From positions 248,001 through 312,000 of the forward strand of contig NZ_CP048882.1 in NCBI RefSeq assembly GCF_015910445.1: a stretch of 64,000 nt of DNA, given 5' to 3'. Each line of letters starts with the position of its first letter. The first letter of the stretch is position 1. Source of the stretch: Streptomyces bathyalis (GTDB taxonomy: Bacteria; Actinomycetota; Actinomycetes; Streptomycetales; Streptomycetaceae). Shown piece by piece: positions 8,165-17,208 of the stretch. The notes beneath the pieces are model-generated. The model did no database searches. It was given only the letters and a program-made list of their open reading frames with translations, and was not told the origin of the DNA. The position numbers and the translations under genes are program-made.

Positions 8165-8347
8165 GTGCACCTGCGGAGCGAGTTCGCGTGCGTAGAACTG
8201 CTGATCGACCAGTCGGCGAACGGCCCGCGGTTGCTGATCCGCGATCTCAACAGCGGCCGGGAGATCCTGCTGGACCCCCTCGAAGTCGAGAGCATCACCC
8301 GGATGGGCGACGTGTTCCAGGACTTCGTCCCGCCCCCCGTCGACTGA
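8165..8347 (+). CDS. Small Rieske-associated protein, paralog of 19,512-19,784
   Basis: 60 residues starting at GTG 8,165, with GGCAGGGGGCAGCC just upstream. I cannot name a function. It aligns with the 90-residue product at 19,512-19,784: both have a FA-x-V start (FACVELLID versus FAYVVVRKV), then NG-x-RL-x-I (GPRLLIRDLNSG versus GDRLEIVSP), then an I-x-LD-x-L-x-x-ES core (ILLDPLEVESI versus SIRLDALILESL). Both sit directly beside a beta subunit. The predicted fold is a small beta-sheet. A role as an accessory or assembly protein for the oxygenase is inference only. Confidence 0.65.
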   Translation: MHLRSEFACVELLIDQSANGPRLLIRDLNSGREILLDPLEVESITRMGDVFQDFVPPPVD

Positions 8348-8376
8348 CTGTCGACCCGCGAGGAAGGCAGAGATTC

Positions 8377-9159
8377 GTGCGGAAGGTTGCCATGGTGACC
8401 GGCGCCGGGCGTGGGCTGGGTGCGAGCATCGCCCGTTCCCTGGCCGACGGTGGCGCCCGGGTGTTCGTCAACGACATCGACCGCGACCTGGCCGCGCGCA
8501 CCGTCTCCGAGATCGAGGAGAGGGGCGGTGAGGCGATCGCGCTCACGGGCGACGTCTCGTCGTCCGTGTCGGTCGACGAGCTCGTCGGACACGTCATCGA
8601 CCGCGAGGGCCGCATCGACTGGCTCGTCAACAACGTGGCCTCGTACGTGCGCCACGCCGGCTCCTTCTGGGAGACCGATCCCGAGGAGTGGGAGCGCATC
8701 CTCCGGTTGACCCTCACCACGACCTTCTTGTGCTCGCGCGCCGCGGCTCCCCACATGGTCCAGCGGCAGTCCGGACGCATCGTCAACATCGCGTCGCAGG
8801 CGGCCTTCAGCTACGTGCCGTGGCAGGGCCCGCACTACCACGCAGCCAAGGCAGGGGTGGTGCACCTGACCCGCACCATGGCCGTCGAACTCGCACCCCA
8901 CGGCGTCACAGTCAACGCCATGTCACCCACGGCCATCGAGCGTGAAGGCGACCACGAGGGCTCCGCGGTCCGAGACGCCGAGCGAGGAGCGATCATCGAC
9001 CACATCCCCCTCGGACGCCTCGCACGGGCGGAGGAGGCAGTGGCCGCGGTGGCGTTCCTGCTGTCCGACCAGGCCTCGTTCGTGACAGGCGAGACCCTGG
9101 TGGTCAACGGCGGAGTGCTCGGTTACGGGATCCGCCCGCCCGGCGGCCCGGTCCCGTGA
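8377..9159 (+). CDS. SDR oxidoreductase, probable cis-dihydrodiol dehydrogenase (system 1)
   Basis: 260-residue classical short-chain dehydrogenase. It has the cofactor motif VTGAGRGLG at residues 7-15, DVSSS, the NNVAS strand (NNAG equivalent), the active-site IVNIASQAAF with Ser, YHAAKAG (Tyr-x3-Lys), and the terminal FVTGETLVVNGG. Classical SDRs include the dehydrogenases that re-aromatise cis-dihydrodiols after Rieske oxygenases, which fits its position. A 3-oxoacyl reductase activity cannot be excluded. The GTG at 8,377 follows AGGAAGG. Its stop overlaps the Dabb-domain gene (GTGA). Confidence 0.78.
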   Translation: MRKVAMVTGAGRGLGASIARSLADGGARVFVNDIDRDLAARTVSEIEERGGEAIALTGDVSSSVSVDELVGHVIDREGRIDWLVNNVASYVRHAGSFWETDPEEWERILRLTLTTTFLCSRAAAPHMVQRQSGRIVNIASQAAFSYVPWQGPHYHAAKAGVVHLTRTMAVELAPHGVTVNAMSPTAIEREGDHEGSAVRDAERGAIIDHIPLGRLARAEEAVAAVAFLLSDQASFVTGETLVVNGGVLGYGIRPPGGPVP

Positions 9160-9466
9160 TCCGCCAAATCGTGCTGGTGCGGCTGCTGCCCAACGCTCCG
9201 CCGGACGCCGTACCGAAGATGACAGCGGCGCTGCTGGCCCTGGGCACGGAGTTCTCGCAGATCAAGGACATGCGCGTGGGCGAGGACCTGCGCGTGCGTC
9301 CGGACAACTACGACTCGGCTACACGGCAGACTTCGCCACGCTCCAGGACTACCTGACCTTCCGCGAGGACGAGCGCCACTGGGAGACGATCCGTACGGCG
9401 GTGACGCCCTACCTTGCCGAGCGCGCCGGGGTCGTGATGGAGATCTCGGACCCGGCCGCGCCCTAG
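9156..9466 (+). pseudogene. Dabb-domain (stress-responsive A/B barrel) gene with a single frameshift
   Basis: Starts at GTG 9,156 as MIRQIVLVRLLPNAPPDAV and runs as a normal Dabb protein to RPDNYD at about 9,311. There the frame is lost and closes early at 9,356. Shifting frame recovers the rest of the domain: GYTADFATLQDYLTF, then VTPYLAERAGVV, to a stop at 9,466. Restoring one base (likely a T giving NYDFGYTAD) would repair a roughly 103-residue protein of family-typical length. It is either a young pseudogene or a sequencing error. Dabb proteins in such clusters are often small accessory or olivetolic-cyclase-like enzymes. Confidence 0.75.
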
Positions 9467-9484
9467 CGAAGGCATCGACAGCAC

Positions 9485-10177
9485 TCACCGGCGACTCTCG
9501 TGTGCGCGTCGCACCAGATAGTCGAAGCCCGACGCGAGGCTCGCGGGCGTCCACATCGCCTGTTTCGCCGCCACCTCCGAGGCGTCACTCCACAGCAGCG
9601 GGCCGCCCGCCTGAAGCGCGCGAAGCTGATTCGCGCACGCCCGGTCCAGGAGCACGGCGTACATCGCCGCCTCCGCGAGCGTCGCCGAAGCCGTCACCAG
9701 CCCGTGCCCGGGGATGAGCACGCCATTCGCGTCGGCAAGGGTCGCGGCGAGCCCGGCTCCGAGATCGCTGCTTCGGATGAGGTCTGCGGTGTCGGTGAAG
9801 CGCGGCACGTCCGGCGTCGCGAAGGGGACACCGTCGTGAGAGATCGCCCTGAGCGGCGTCGCGAGGGAGGCGAAGACGACGGCCGCGCCGGCGTGCGTGT
9901 GGACCACGGCCGACACCTCGGGTCGGGCCCGGAGGATCTCCGCATGGATCGGCCACTCGACGTGGCGTGGTCCCTTTCCGGCCAGCACGGATCCCTCGCT
10001 CGACAGCAGGACCAGACGATCCCGAGTGACCTCTTCGAAGCCCCATCCGGCGGCCTTCATCCAAAATCCGCCGGTGGATCCGTCTCGCAACGCGATGTGC
10101 CCCCACACCAGGTCCCCGTGACCCGCATTGCCGAGTGCGTGATAGGCCTCCACGAGCTGGTCAACCCCGTCAGTCAT
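9485..10177 (-). CDS. Class II aldolase/adducin-fold protein, possible aromatic decarboxylase
   Basis: 230 residues of the class II aldolase fold. Zinc ligands are visible as H93 and H95 in VVHTHAGAAVVFA and H158 in LIPGHGLVTASA. Close context matters here: in Gram-positive phthalate catabolism this same fold provides the dihydroxyphthalate decarboxylase, so a decarboxylase or retro-aldol role on a ring-derived acid is plausible. The gene is divergent from the ferredoxin reductase, and a TCCGTATAC-type site lies 25 bases before its start, tying it to the cassette. Substrate is unknown. Confidence 0.75.
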   Translation of the reverse strand: MTDGVDQLVEAYHALGNAGHGDLVWGHIALRDGSTGGFWMKAAGWGFEEVTRDRLVLLSSEGSVLAGKGPRHVEWPIHAEILRARPEVSAVVHTHAGAAVVFASLATPLRAISHDGVPFATPDVPRFTDTADLIRSSDLGAGLAATLADANGVLIPGHGLVTASATLAEAAMYAVLLDRACANQLRALQAGGPLLWSDASEVAAKQAMWTPASLASGFDYLVRRAHESRR

Positions 10178-10201
10178 CGCGACGCCTTTGCAAATTAGTA
10201 T

Positions 10202-10211
10202 GTATACGGAG
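10202..10211. promoter_or_regulatory. TCCGTATAC-type site in a divergent promoter
   Basis: GTATACGGA, which on the minus strand reads TCCGTATACA (9 of 10). It is 25 bases from the class II aldolase start and about 60 bases from the ferredoxin reductase start, so it could serve both. Confidence 0.6.
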
Positions 10212-10269
10212 GATTTCCGGGTAGGATTCCAGCCAGGTCAGGTCAGGTCAAGCGCCATGAGGGGACGTC

Positions 10270-11457
10270 GTGGAAACCATTCGTCGTGTCGTCGTCGTCG
10301 GAGCCTCACTCGCCGGCGTACGCGCCACGGAAACGTTGCGTGCACAGGGCTTCCACGGAGACATCGTCCTGATCGGCGCAGAGAGCCACCTTCCCTATGA
10401 CCGGCCCCCGCTCTCCAAGCAGTTCCTCACGGGCGACTGGTCCGCTGACCGCCTGCCACTGCGTCCCCGGAGTCACTACGACGACCTCGAGGTCGACCTG
10501 CGCCTGGGCATGGCAGCCACGGGCGTCGACCTGCAATCAGGGCGAGTGAACCTCGCCGACGGCCGCGAAATCCTGTTCGACGGCCTGGTCATAGCGACGG
10601 GAGCCACTCCGCGGACACTGCGGGCCGAGGCACTCGCCGGCGTCAACGTACTTCGAACCCTCGACGACGCAGTTGAGCTGCGACAGTCCCTCCTCGCTCG
10701 CGACGGTGCGCGACTGGTCATCATCGGCGGAGGCTTCATCGGACTCGAAGTAGCTGCCGCGGCGCGGTCCATGGACATCCACGTCACCGTCGTGGAAGCG
10801 GCCGACCGCCTACTGGCCCGGGTCGAGGACCGCCAGGCCGGGGAGATGGTGGAGGGCCTGCACCGCGAACACGGAGTGGAATTCCGGCTGGGGGTCGGGG
10901 TCAGCGGGGTTCGCGGTTCCGGCCGGGTCGAGTCGGTGCACCTCACGGACGGTTCCACACTCAACGCGGACGCGGTCGTAGTCGGGATCGGCGCCACACC
11001 GGCCGTCCACTGGCTGGCGGGATCGGGACTTCGCCTGGAGGACGGCGTGGTGTGTGACCGCGCATGCTTCGCAGCTCCGCGAGTGGTCGCCGCCGGCGAC
11101 GTCGCACGCTGGCACGACCCGCGCTCGGGACGCCTCACCCGTCACGAGCACTGGACCAACGCCACCGAGCAAGCCTCCCGCGCCGCCGCAAATCTGTTGA
11201 CCGGCCCCGACGGCGCGGTCCCCTACACCCCGGTTCCCTACGTCTGGTCCGACCAGTACGGCCTGCGACTCCAGACCGCCGGCGAGCTCGACGACTCAGC
11301 CGAGCATCGCTGGGAAGGCAATCCCGACTCCCCCAGGTTCGTCACCCAGCACCTGACGGACGGGCGACTGACCGGCGTGGTCGGAATGGGCATGAACCGG
11401 GAGTTCATCGCCCACCGACGGCAGCTCGTCGCCGCACACGGGACGATCGACGCATGA
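10270..11457 (+). CDS. NAD(P)H-dependent ferredoxin reductase
   Basis: 395-residue FAD/NAD oxidoreductase of the ferredoxin/rubredoxin reductase type that serves Rieske oxygenases. The FAD dinucleotide fold is VVVVGASLAGVRATETL at the start, followed by YDRPPLSKQFL, the LVIATGATPRTL hinge and the NAD-binding fold VIIGGGFIGLEVAAAA. RVVAAGDVARW is the second FAD contact. It is the only such reductase in the window and would feed the single ferredoxin at 23,567, so both Rieske systems probably depend on it. GTG start at 10,270 after GAGGGGA; ATGA overlap with the hydratase-aldolase. Confidence 0.88.
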   Translation: METIRRVVVVGASLAGVRATETLRAQGFHGDIVLIGAESHLPYDRPPLSKQFLTGDWSADRLPLRPRSHYDDLEVDLRLGMAATGVDLQSGRVNLADGREILFDGLVIATGATPRTLRAEALAGVNVLRTLDDAVELRQSLLARDGARLVIIGGGFIGLEVAAAARSMDIHVTVVEAADRLLARVEDRQAGEMVEGLHREHGVEFRLGVGVSGVRGSGRVESVHLTDGSTLNADAVVVGIGATPAVHWLAGSGLRLEDGVVCDRACFAAPRVVAAGDVARWHDPRSGRLTRHEHWTNATEQASRAAANLLTGPDGAVPYTPVPYVWSDQYGLRLQTAGELDDSAEHRWEGNPDSPRFVTQHLTDGRLTGVVGMGMNREFIAHRRQLVAAHGTIDA

Positions 11458-12431
11458 CGCCCACGGTGTCGGCCGGCGACCTCACGGGCCTGCTCGCGAT
11501 CATCCCCACCCCCGCCCTCCCGGATGCACGCCACTGGGACGCGCATACCACGGTGGATCTCGCCGAGACCTCGCGGACGGTCGAGGCCCTGCTGACGGAC
11601 GGCGTGGACGGCGTGATCGCCCTGGGCACGACCGGTGAATGCCCCACCCTCCCCGCGGGTGAGTACGAAGTCCTGGTGCGGTGCCTCGTCGAAACAGTCG
11701 ACGGCCGCGTCCCCCTCTTCGTCGGTGCCACGACCACCGGCGCCTATGACACGTATGCCCGCATGGACGTCCTGCGTCGCGCCGGCGTCGACGGCACCCT
11801 GTTGGGACTGCCCATGTGGCAACCGCTGACCGAGCGCGGCGCCGTCGACTACTTCGCGCAGGCGTCCCACTACTTCCCCGACCTGGCGGTCATGGTCTAC
11901 GCGAACCAACGCGCATTCCGCTTCCCGTTCGCCGATGCCACTGACTTCTGGCGGGGCGTGGCGGCCTCGGCCCCGACGGTCGTGGCGGCCAAATGCTCCC
12001 GTCCAGGCGCCCTGTCCGAGAACCGGCGCGTGACCGGGCACCGGGTCAACTTCCTCCCCAGTGACATGGTGCTCACCCGGTTCCGAGCCCTTGGCGCCGA
12101 GGAGACGACGGCGTTCTGGGCGACCGCCGCGGCGATGGGTCCGCAACCCTGCCTGGCGCTGCGTGACGCGCTGGCGGCCGGCGACGAAACCTCACTCGAG
12201 GAGGTCAGCTCGCGCATCCTGTGGGCAACGGAGCCCTTTGTTGAACTGGCCAAGGACGACGAGCTGTTCGCGTCCTACAACCTGCAGCTCGAGCGGACCC
12301 GGATCAACGCCGCCGGCTACTGCCGCAGTGGCCCCATCCGTCCGCCGTACTCGCAGGTGCCCGACGAGATCGCAGCGGTGGCCCTGGAGTCGGCGCGCCG
12401 GTGGCGCACCCTCGTTGACCACTTCAGCTGA
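11454..12431 (+). CDS. Hydratase-aldolase of the DHDPS family
   Basis: 325 residues, class I aldolase TIM barrel. It has ALGTTGECPTL (residues 56-66), Tyr149 in MVYANQRAFRF, and the Schiff-base Lys180 in VVAAKCSRPG. The YANxxAF pattern and the long C-terminal region ending RINAAGYCRSGPIRPPY are typical of the benzylidenepyruvate/carboxybenzalpyruvate hydratase-aldolases rather than dihydrodipicolinate synthase. Such enzymes split a ring-cleavage product into an aromatic aldehyde and pyruvate, which links the extradiol dioxygenase to the aldehyde dehydrogenases here. The ATG at 11,454 overlaps the reductase stop. It ends opposite the importer operon with a shared terminator. Confidence 0.85.
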   Translation: MTPTVSAGDLTGLLAIIPTPALPDARHWDAHTTVDLAETSRTVEALLTDGVDGVIALGTTGECPTLPAGEYEVLVRCLVETVDGRVPLFVGATTTGAYDTYARMDVLRRAGVDGTLLGLPMWQPLTERGAVDYFAQASHYFPDLAVMVYANQRAFRFPFADATDFWRGVAASAPTVVAAKCSRPGALSENRRVTGHRVNFLPSDMVLTRFRALGAEETTAFWATAAAMGPQPCLALRDALAAGDETSLEEVSSRILWATEPFVELAKDDELFASYNLQLERTRINAAGYCRSGPIRPPYSQVPDEIAAVALESARRWRTLVDHFS

Positions 12432-12482
12432 GCGTGGAGACCTCTTCCCTGCCGGACCAGGGGCCGGGTTTCACACGCACAT

Positions 12483-12507
12483 CCGGCCGGCCCGAGCGGC
12501 CGGCCGG
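12483..12507. terminator. Bidirectional hairpin terminator between convergent genes
   Basis: CCGGCCGGCC, a five-base CGAGC loop, then GGCCGGCCGG: a perfect 10-bp stem between the hydratase-aldolase stop and the binding-protein stop. Confidence 0.7.
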
Positions 12508-12524
12508 AGAGCGCGTTCCTTGGC

Positions 12525-13688
12525 TCATTCAGCGAGACTCCATTTCTGCTGAGCAGCCGCGTCATAGCGGGCGATCGTCCAGTTGCCGCGCGTCGAGACG
12601 TTGTGCTTGCTCTTGGAGAACGAGATCTTCCAGTTCAGGCCCTGGGAGTCGTCAAGACCTTCCATGTAGTTGACGATGTCCTCGCGATCGGTCCCCGCCT
12701 TGTCGAGGGCCTGAGCGATCACCTGGAAGGAGTCGTAGACGCTCTGCACGACGAAGCTCGGTGGTGCGTCCGACGCCTTCTCGAACGCCTTCTGGAACTC
12801 GCGAACCTGGTCTGCACGCTTGGCATCGTCGAGGTCGTCCGGCAGCCACGACGGTGTCACGGCGAACAGTGTCTCTTTCGGAAGGACTTTCGCGGCGGCG
12901 GCGAAGAAGTCCGCAGAGGTGTTGGAGCCGGCGAGCGCTGTGGGGAGATCGGCATCGAGCTGCTTCAGACCCTTCAACGCCACACCCGCGGCAGCTCCCG
13001 ACGCCGCGACGTAGACGTAGTCCGGGTCGGTGTCGCGGAGTCTGTTGAGCTGTGCTGTGGCGTCGACGTCATCGGCGGCGAAGCGTTCGACGGCAACCTC
13101 CACTCCCAGCTCCTTGGCCGACTTCTCGACGTTCTTGACGGCGATGGTGCCCGTCTCGTCCGTCGTGGCGAGCAGCGCCATCCGCTCGTAGCCACGGTCG
13201 GCCGCGTGCTGCACGATCGTGTGGTTCATGTCTGCGGCACTGCCGTAGACGGAGAAGATCGGGCTGTCCGGAGTCGGGATCACGTACGGCGATGGCGTGA
13301 TCGAGGGCGGACCCGTCTTCAGGATGGGTGCCGCCTTGGCATGGATCGCACCGATGACGGGGCCGAAGATCATGTCGACCGGGTCCTCTTGAGCGAACTT
13401 CCTGGCGCAGGCCGATGCCCCCTCGGGTGTCGACTTGTCATCGCAGGTGACGTACTCGATGTCGAGATCCGCAGTCGTCGGATCGATCTCCTTGAAGGCG
13501 TCCAGGGCCGCCTCGATGTCTTCGCCCAGGGCAGCGGCCGGCCCTGAGCGGGACAGGATGACTCCGACGCGTGGACCGTCGCCGGCGCCATCGCCGCTGC
13601 TTCGCCCGTCGTCCGCGCAGGCAGATATTCCCGCCACGAGGATCAGGCAGGTCACCCCCACCCCGGCATGTCTAAGGTGTGTTCTCAT
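12525..13688 (-). CDS. ABC importer substrate-binding lipoprotein, Leu/Ile/Val-type
   Basis: 387 residues. A signal peptide ends in the lipobox ISAC with Cys24 (VAGISACADDG), predicting an outer-membrane-leaflet lipoprotein. The mature part is a type I periplasmic-binding fold: RVGVILSRSGPAAALGEDIE, DDKSTPEGASACARKF, IFGPVIGAIHAKA and PDYVYVAASGAAAG. The family binds amino acids but is often recruited for aromatic acids in catabolic clusters, which fits here. It is the last gene of the nine-gene operon starting at 23,254, with a four-base overlap with LivF. Confidence 0.87.
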   Translation of the reverse strand: MRTHLRHAGVGVTCLILVAGISACADDGRSSGDGAGDGPRVGVILSRSGPAAALGEDIEAALDAFKEIDPTTADLDIEYVTCDDKSTPEGASACARKFAQEDPVDMIFGPVIGAIHAKAAPILKTGPPSITPSPYVIPTPDSPIFSVYGSAADMNHTIVQHAADRGYERMALLATTDETGTIAVKNVEKSAKELGVEVAVERFAADDVDATAQLNRLRDTDPDYVYVAASGAAAGVALKGLKQLDADLPTALAGSNTSADFFAAAAKVLPKETLFAVTPSWLPDDLDDAKRADQVREFQKAFEKASDAPPSFVVQSVYDSFQVIAQALDKAGTDREDIVNYMEGLDDSQGLNWKISFSKSKHNVSTRGNWTIARYDAAAQQKWSLAE

Positions 13689-14461
13689 GACAATGATTCC
13701 CTTCTGCCAAGCCCAGGACGGTCTCGACCGAGACCGAGGTAGATGGTGGACAAGTCATCGGACAGGTCGGTGCCTGGTTCGGGGCCTGGGGCGATCTGGC
13801 CCCCCGTCAGGACGAAGGAGCGACCGGCTACACGCATCGCGGCGCGCGCGTTCTGCTCGGCCACGAGCACGCTCACGCCCGTAGCGCTGACGGCGTGCAG
13901 CCGGTCGAAGACCTCGGACACCACTCGCGGCGCGAGACCGAGTGACGGCTCGTCAAGGATCAGCACCTGGGGACGTGCGACCAGGGCGCGCCCGATGGCG
14001 AGCATCTGCTGCTGCCCGCCGGACATCTGACCGGCGGACTGGAGCCGACGCTCGCTGAGGATCGGGAAGTCTTGGTAGATCTGCTCCAGCGCGTCGTCCA
14101 CCGCCTGCGACCGGAAGCGCTTGTTCCACACTCGGGTGCCCAGCAGGAGGTTGTCCCTGACCGAGAGCTCCGGGATCAGCGCTCGGCCTTCGGGAACGAC
14201 GGCCACGCCGGCGCGCGCGATCTCGTGCGTCGACCATCGGCTCACGTCCCGGCCGAAGAGGCGCACGGTGCCCCTGCTCAGGGTCGCCATGCCCACGACT
14301 GCGCGCAGCAGCGTGGTCTTGCCTACCCCGTTGGCGCCCAAGAGGGCAACGCATTCGCCTCGGCGCACTTGGAGGTCCACTCCGTGCACGACACGTAGTC
14401 GGCCATAGCCGGCGGTCACGTCGACGAGCTCGAGCGCGAGCTCAGACTCCGAGGTAGGCAT
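13685..14461 (-). CDS. livF: ABC transporter ATPase, LivF type
   Basis: 258 residues. Walker A is LLGANGVGKTT, the signature is MSGGQQQMLAIGRALV, Walker B is VLILDEPSLGLAP, and a His-loop-like region lies in VLVAEQNARAAM. The short LivF architecture and its coupling to the binding protein identify it as one of the two ATPases of the importer. Its start lies 20 bases inside the end of the fused LivHMG gene. Confidence 0.9.
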   Translation of the reverse strand: MPTSESELALELVDVTAGYGRLRVVHGVDLQVRRGECVALLGANGVGKTTLLRAVVGMATLSRGTVRLFGRDVSRWSTHEIARAGVAVVPEGRALIPELSVRDNLLLGTRVWNKRFRSQAVDDALEQIYQDFPILSERRLQSAGQMSGGQQQMLAIGRALVARPQVLILDEPSLGLAPRVVSEVFDRLHAVSATGVSVLVAEQNARAAMRVAGRSFVLTGGQIAPGPEPGTDLSDDLSTIYLGLGRDRPGLGRRESLS

Positions 14462-17177
14462 CGATCACCTCCGGTGAGGAGCGGACGACCTCTGCCGGGC
14501 CATCCGCGATGACGCATCCCTCGTTGAGGACGACGATGCGGTCGGACACCTCCATGACCAGACTCATCTCGTGCTCGACGAGCACGACCGCCAGCCCCTC
14601 TGCGGCCAGAGCCCTCAAGAGTCCTGCCAGGCGCGGGAGGTCCTCCTCGAACAGACCGCCGGCCGGTTCGTCCAGCAAGAGCACGTCGGGGGCCGACGCC
14701 AGGGCGCGCGCAATCTCGAGCAGCTTCTGATCGCTCGTCGACAGCGTGCTCGCCTCGACCCGGGCCAGGTGGGCGATCCCGACCCGGCGCAGCTGTGCGT
14801 AGGCCGTCGCCTCCATCGCGGCGAGCTCACGTTGCCCTCGCCACCATGACCACAGCATGCCGCCGCGGCCGCGGCGGAACGTGCCCAGCATCGCAACCTC
14901 CAGCACCGTCATGTGAGAGGGGATCCTGGGGAGCTGGAACGCCCGGGCGATGCCGAGCTGCGCACAGGTGCCGGCGCCGATGCCCGTGAGATCGCGTTCG
15001 CCGAGCCGGACGGTGCCGGCGGTCGGCCGCCGACTGCCGGCCAGGACGGCGAGCAGGGTGCTCTTGCCCGCACCGTTCGGCCCGATCAGCCCGGTGATCA
15101 AGCCGGGGGCGGCTTCGAGGTCGACCCCCGAGAGGGCCACGATTCCGCCGAACCGCACCTCGACATCACTGGCCGTCAGTCGCAGACCGGATGCGGACTG
15201 CGGCTCTCGCGTGACTGCCTCCGCCGAGGCGGCGGCCCTTGCGACCAGGCCGCCCGCGGCCGCGACCCCACGGGAGTGTGGCCTGGCTTCGGCGTTGCTG
15301 CGTGGCCGCAAAGACTCAAGGACGAATCGCAACCCGCCCATCAGTCCTCGAGGCATCAGCACAACGATCGCGACGATCGCGAAGCCTTGGATGACGAGCT
15401 GATACGACGTGACACTCTCACCGGCCTCGGGCAGCAGCCGCACCAAGGGGATGCCGAGCACCGCGCCGAACACCGTCCCAAGACCCCCGAGCAGCACTCC
15501 CAGAATCGCGTCGATTCCACCGAGAAAGCCGAGCACGGACGGCGAGACGGAGAGATACGAGTGCGCGGTCAAGACCCCGGCTACTGCGGCGTACGCAGCC
15601 GACAGGCAGAAAACTCGCAGCTTGATCGAGAAGGGGGAGGCACCGACAGCCGAGGCAAGCGCCTCGTCGTGGCCGACGGTGCGCATCGCGTAACCGAAGC
15701 GGCTTCGCACCAGCCTGGCCGCGATCGCCATGCCGAGGGCGGCCGTGAACCACGTCGCGGCGAACAGCTTCTCAGGAGTGTCGAGAGTGAAGGAGCCGAT
15801 GCCCAGTGTCGTCAGGATCGGCAGGCCAGAGGGGCCACCCAGCTGCTCCGGCAGGCCGTTGACCAAGGCTTCCAGGCCCATGGCGACGGCGAGCGTTGCC
15901 AGCGTGAAGAAGTAACCGCGAAGCCGCAGGACGACGGCGCCGACCAGCGCGGCCATGGCCACGCTTCCCACCATCGCGACCACCACGGCGAGCAAGGGGC
16001 TCGCGTCCCACCACTTGGCGGCCAGGGCGACCAGGTACGCCGAAGCCCCCATGAAGGTCGTCTGGCCCAGTGACAGCTGCTTGGTGTAGCCCAGGAGCAG
16101 GTCGAGTCCCACGCCCACGACGACGAGCACTCCGACGAACGTCCACACCGACATCCAGTAGGGAGCGAGCAGATGGGGCCCGGCGAGACCGAAGGCCGCG
16201 ACGGCGGCCAGCGCCGAGAATCGTCCCCTGCGGCCCGCGGACGCCAGTGGACGTGCTCGACCAACGACAGCGTGCAGGGACGGAACGGCACTACGACGAG
16301 CCCTCCACAGTCTCCACGTCCGCCAGCGGCGCCCTGAAGTCTCCGACTCCGATCTGGCAAGCAGCACGATGATCAGTAGCGCAAGCGCGAGCGGCGTCTT
16401 CATGGTGGACTGCCCGACGTGCACCGCCACGGCCTCCAGCACCCCGAGCAGCAGCCCACCGGCAACGGCGCCACGGACCGAACGCAGGCCGCCGAACGCG
16501 GCGGCGATGAAGCCGGAGATCGTCAGTCCGAGCCCAGCGTGGTAGGACACGAACACCAGTGGCGTGACGACGATGCCAGCCAGCGCGCCCACTCCCCCGG
16601 CAACTGCGTAGGTCAGCCTCGCCATTGAGTTCGTTCGGATCCCGAGCAGGCCGGCCCGCGATGACAGGGCCGCCGCCGCGCTCATCTGCGCACCGATCAT
16701 CGTCCTGGTCAGCAGGAACCACAGGAGCGCACAGGTCACCACGAGCGCGGTGAACAGAACGATCGTCTGCGGGGTGATCGACAGACCCCACACGTCGAAG
16801 GGTTCGTCGCGGTCGAAGAGACCAGGCAGGCTTCGGTCGTCGGTGTCCCAGAGCAAGCGTGCGACACCGGACATCATCAGCGCGATGCCGATACTGCCGA
16901 GAAGCTGGGTCGCGTGCGGCGCGGATTCCATCCGCGCGACCACGACGACCTGGAGCAGCGCGGCGATGGCGGCGACGGCCACCACAGCGATCACGGCGGC
17001 GAGGAGTATCGGTATCCCGAGGCCGACCAAGGTGCTCGCGATGAGCGCGCCGTACACGTAGAACTCGCCCTGAGCGAGGTTCACGTTCCGGGAGACGGAG
17101 AAGACCAGAACGATCCCGAGCCCCAACAGGGCGTAGACGGAGCCGGTCGCCAGTCCGCCCAGCAAAGCCTGCATCAT
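14442..17177 (-). CDS. Fused ABC permease-permease-ATPase (LivH-LivM-LivG)
   Basis: 911 residues that join three normally separate subunits. Residues about 1-285 are LivH-like (ALLGLGIVLVFSVSRNVNLA; ISGFIAAAFGGL). About 320-635 are LivM-like (DLLLGYTKQLSLGQTTFMG; GGLGTVFGAVLGIPL). About 660-911 are the LivG ATPase with Walker A GLIGPNGAGKS, Walker B VLLLDEPAGGL and VVLVEHEMSLVM. The ABC signature is atypical (LSTSDQKLLEIARAL). ATG 17,177 follows GGGAGAG; an upstream open stretch lacks family sequence. The gene lies inside the catabolic operon between an aldehyde dehydrogenase and LivF. Confidence 0.87.
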   Translation of the reverse strand: MMQALLGGLATGSVYALLGLGIVLVFSVSRNVNLAQGEFYVYGALIASTLVGLGIPILLAAVIAVVAVAAIAALLQVVVVARMESAPHATQLLGSIGIALMMSGVARLLWDTDDRSLPGLFDRDEPFDVWGLSITPQTIVLFTALVVTCALLWFLLTRTMIGAQMSAAAALSSRAGLLGIRTNSMARLTYAVAGGVGALAGIVVTPLVFVSYHAGLGLTISGFIAAAFGGLRSVRGAVAGGLLLGVLEAVAVHVGQSTMKTPLALALLIIVLLARSESETSGRRWRTWRLWRARRSAVPSLHAVVGRARPLASAGRRGRFSALAAVAAFGLAGPHLLAPYWMSVWTFVGVLVVVGVGLDLLLGYTKQLSLGQTTFMGASAYLVALAAKWWDASPLLAVVVAMVGSVAMAALVGAVVLRLRGYFFTLATLAVAMGLEALVNGLPEQLGGPSGLPILTTLGIGSFTLDTPEKLFAATWFTAALGMAIAARLVRSRFGYAMRTVGHDEALASAVGASPFSIKLRVFCLSAAYAAVAGVLTAHSYLSVSPSVLGFLGGIDAILGVLLGGLGTVFGAVLGIPLVRLLPEAGESVTSYQLVIQGFAIVAIVVLMPRGLMGGLRFVLESLRPRSNAEARPHSRGVAAAGGLVARAAASAEAVTREPQSASGLRLTASDVEVRFGGIVALSGVDLEAAPGLITGLIGPNGAGKSTLLAVLAGSRRPTAGTVRLGERDLTGIGAGTCAQLGIARAFQLPRIPSHMTVLEVAMLGTFRRGRGGMLWSWWRGQRELAAMEATAYAQLRRVGIAHLARVEASTLSTSDQKLLEIARALASAPDVLLLDEPAGGLFEEDLPRLAGLLRALAAEGLAVVLVEHEMSLVMEVSDRIVVLNEGCVIADGPAEVVRSSPEVIDAYLGV

Positions 17178-17208
17178 GGGGCGCTCTCCCTGCCCGGGGC
17201 CACGGCGC

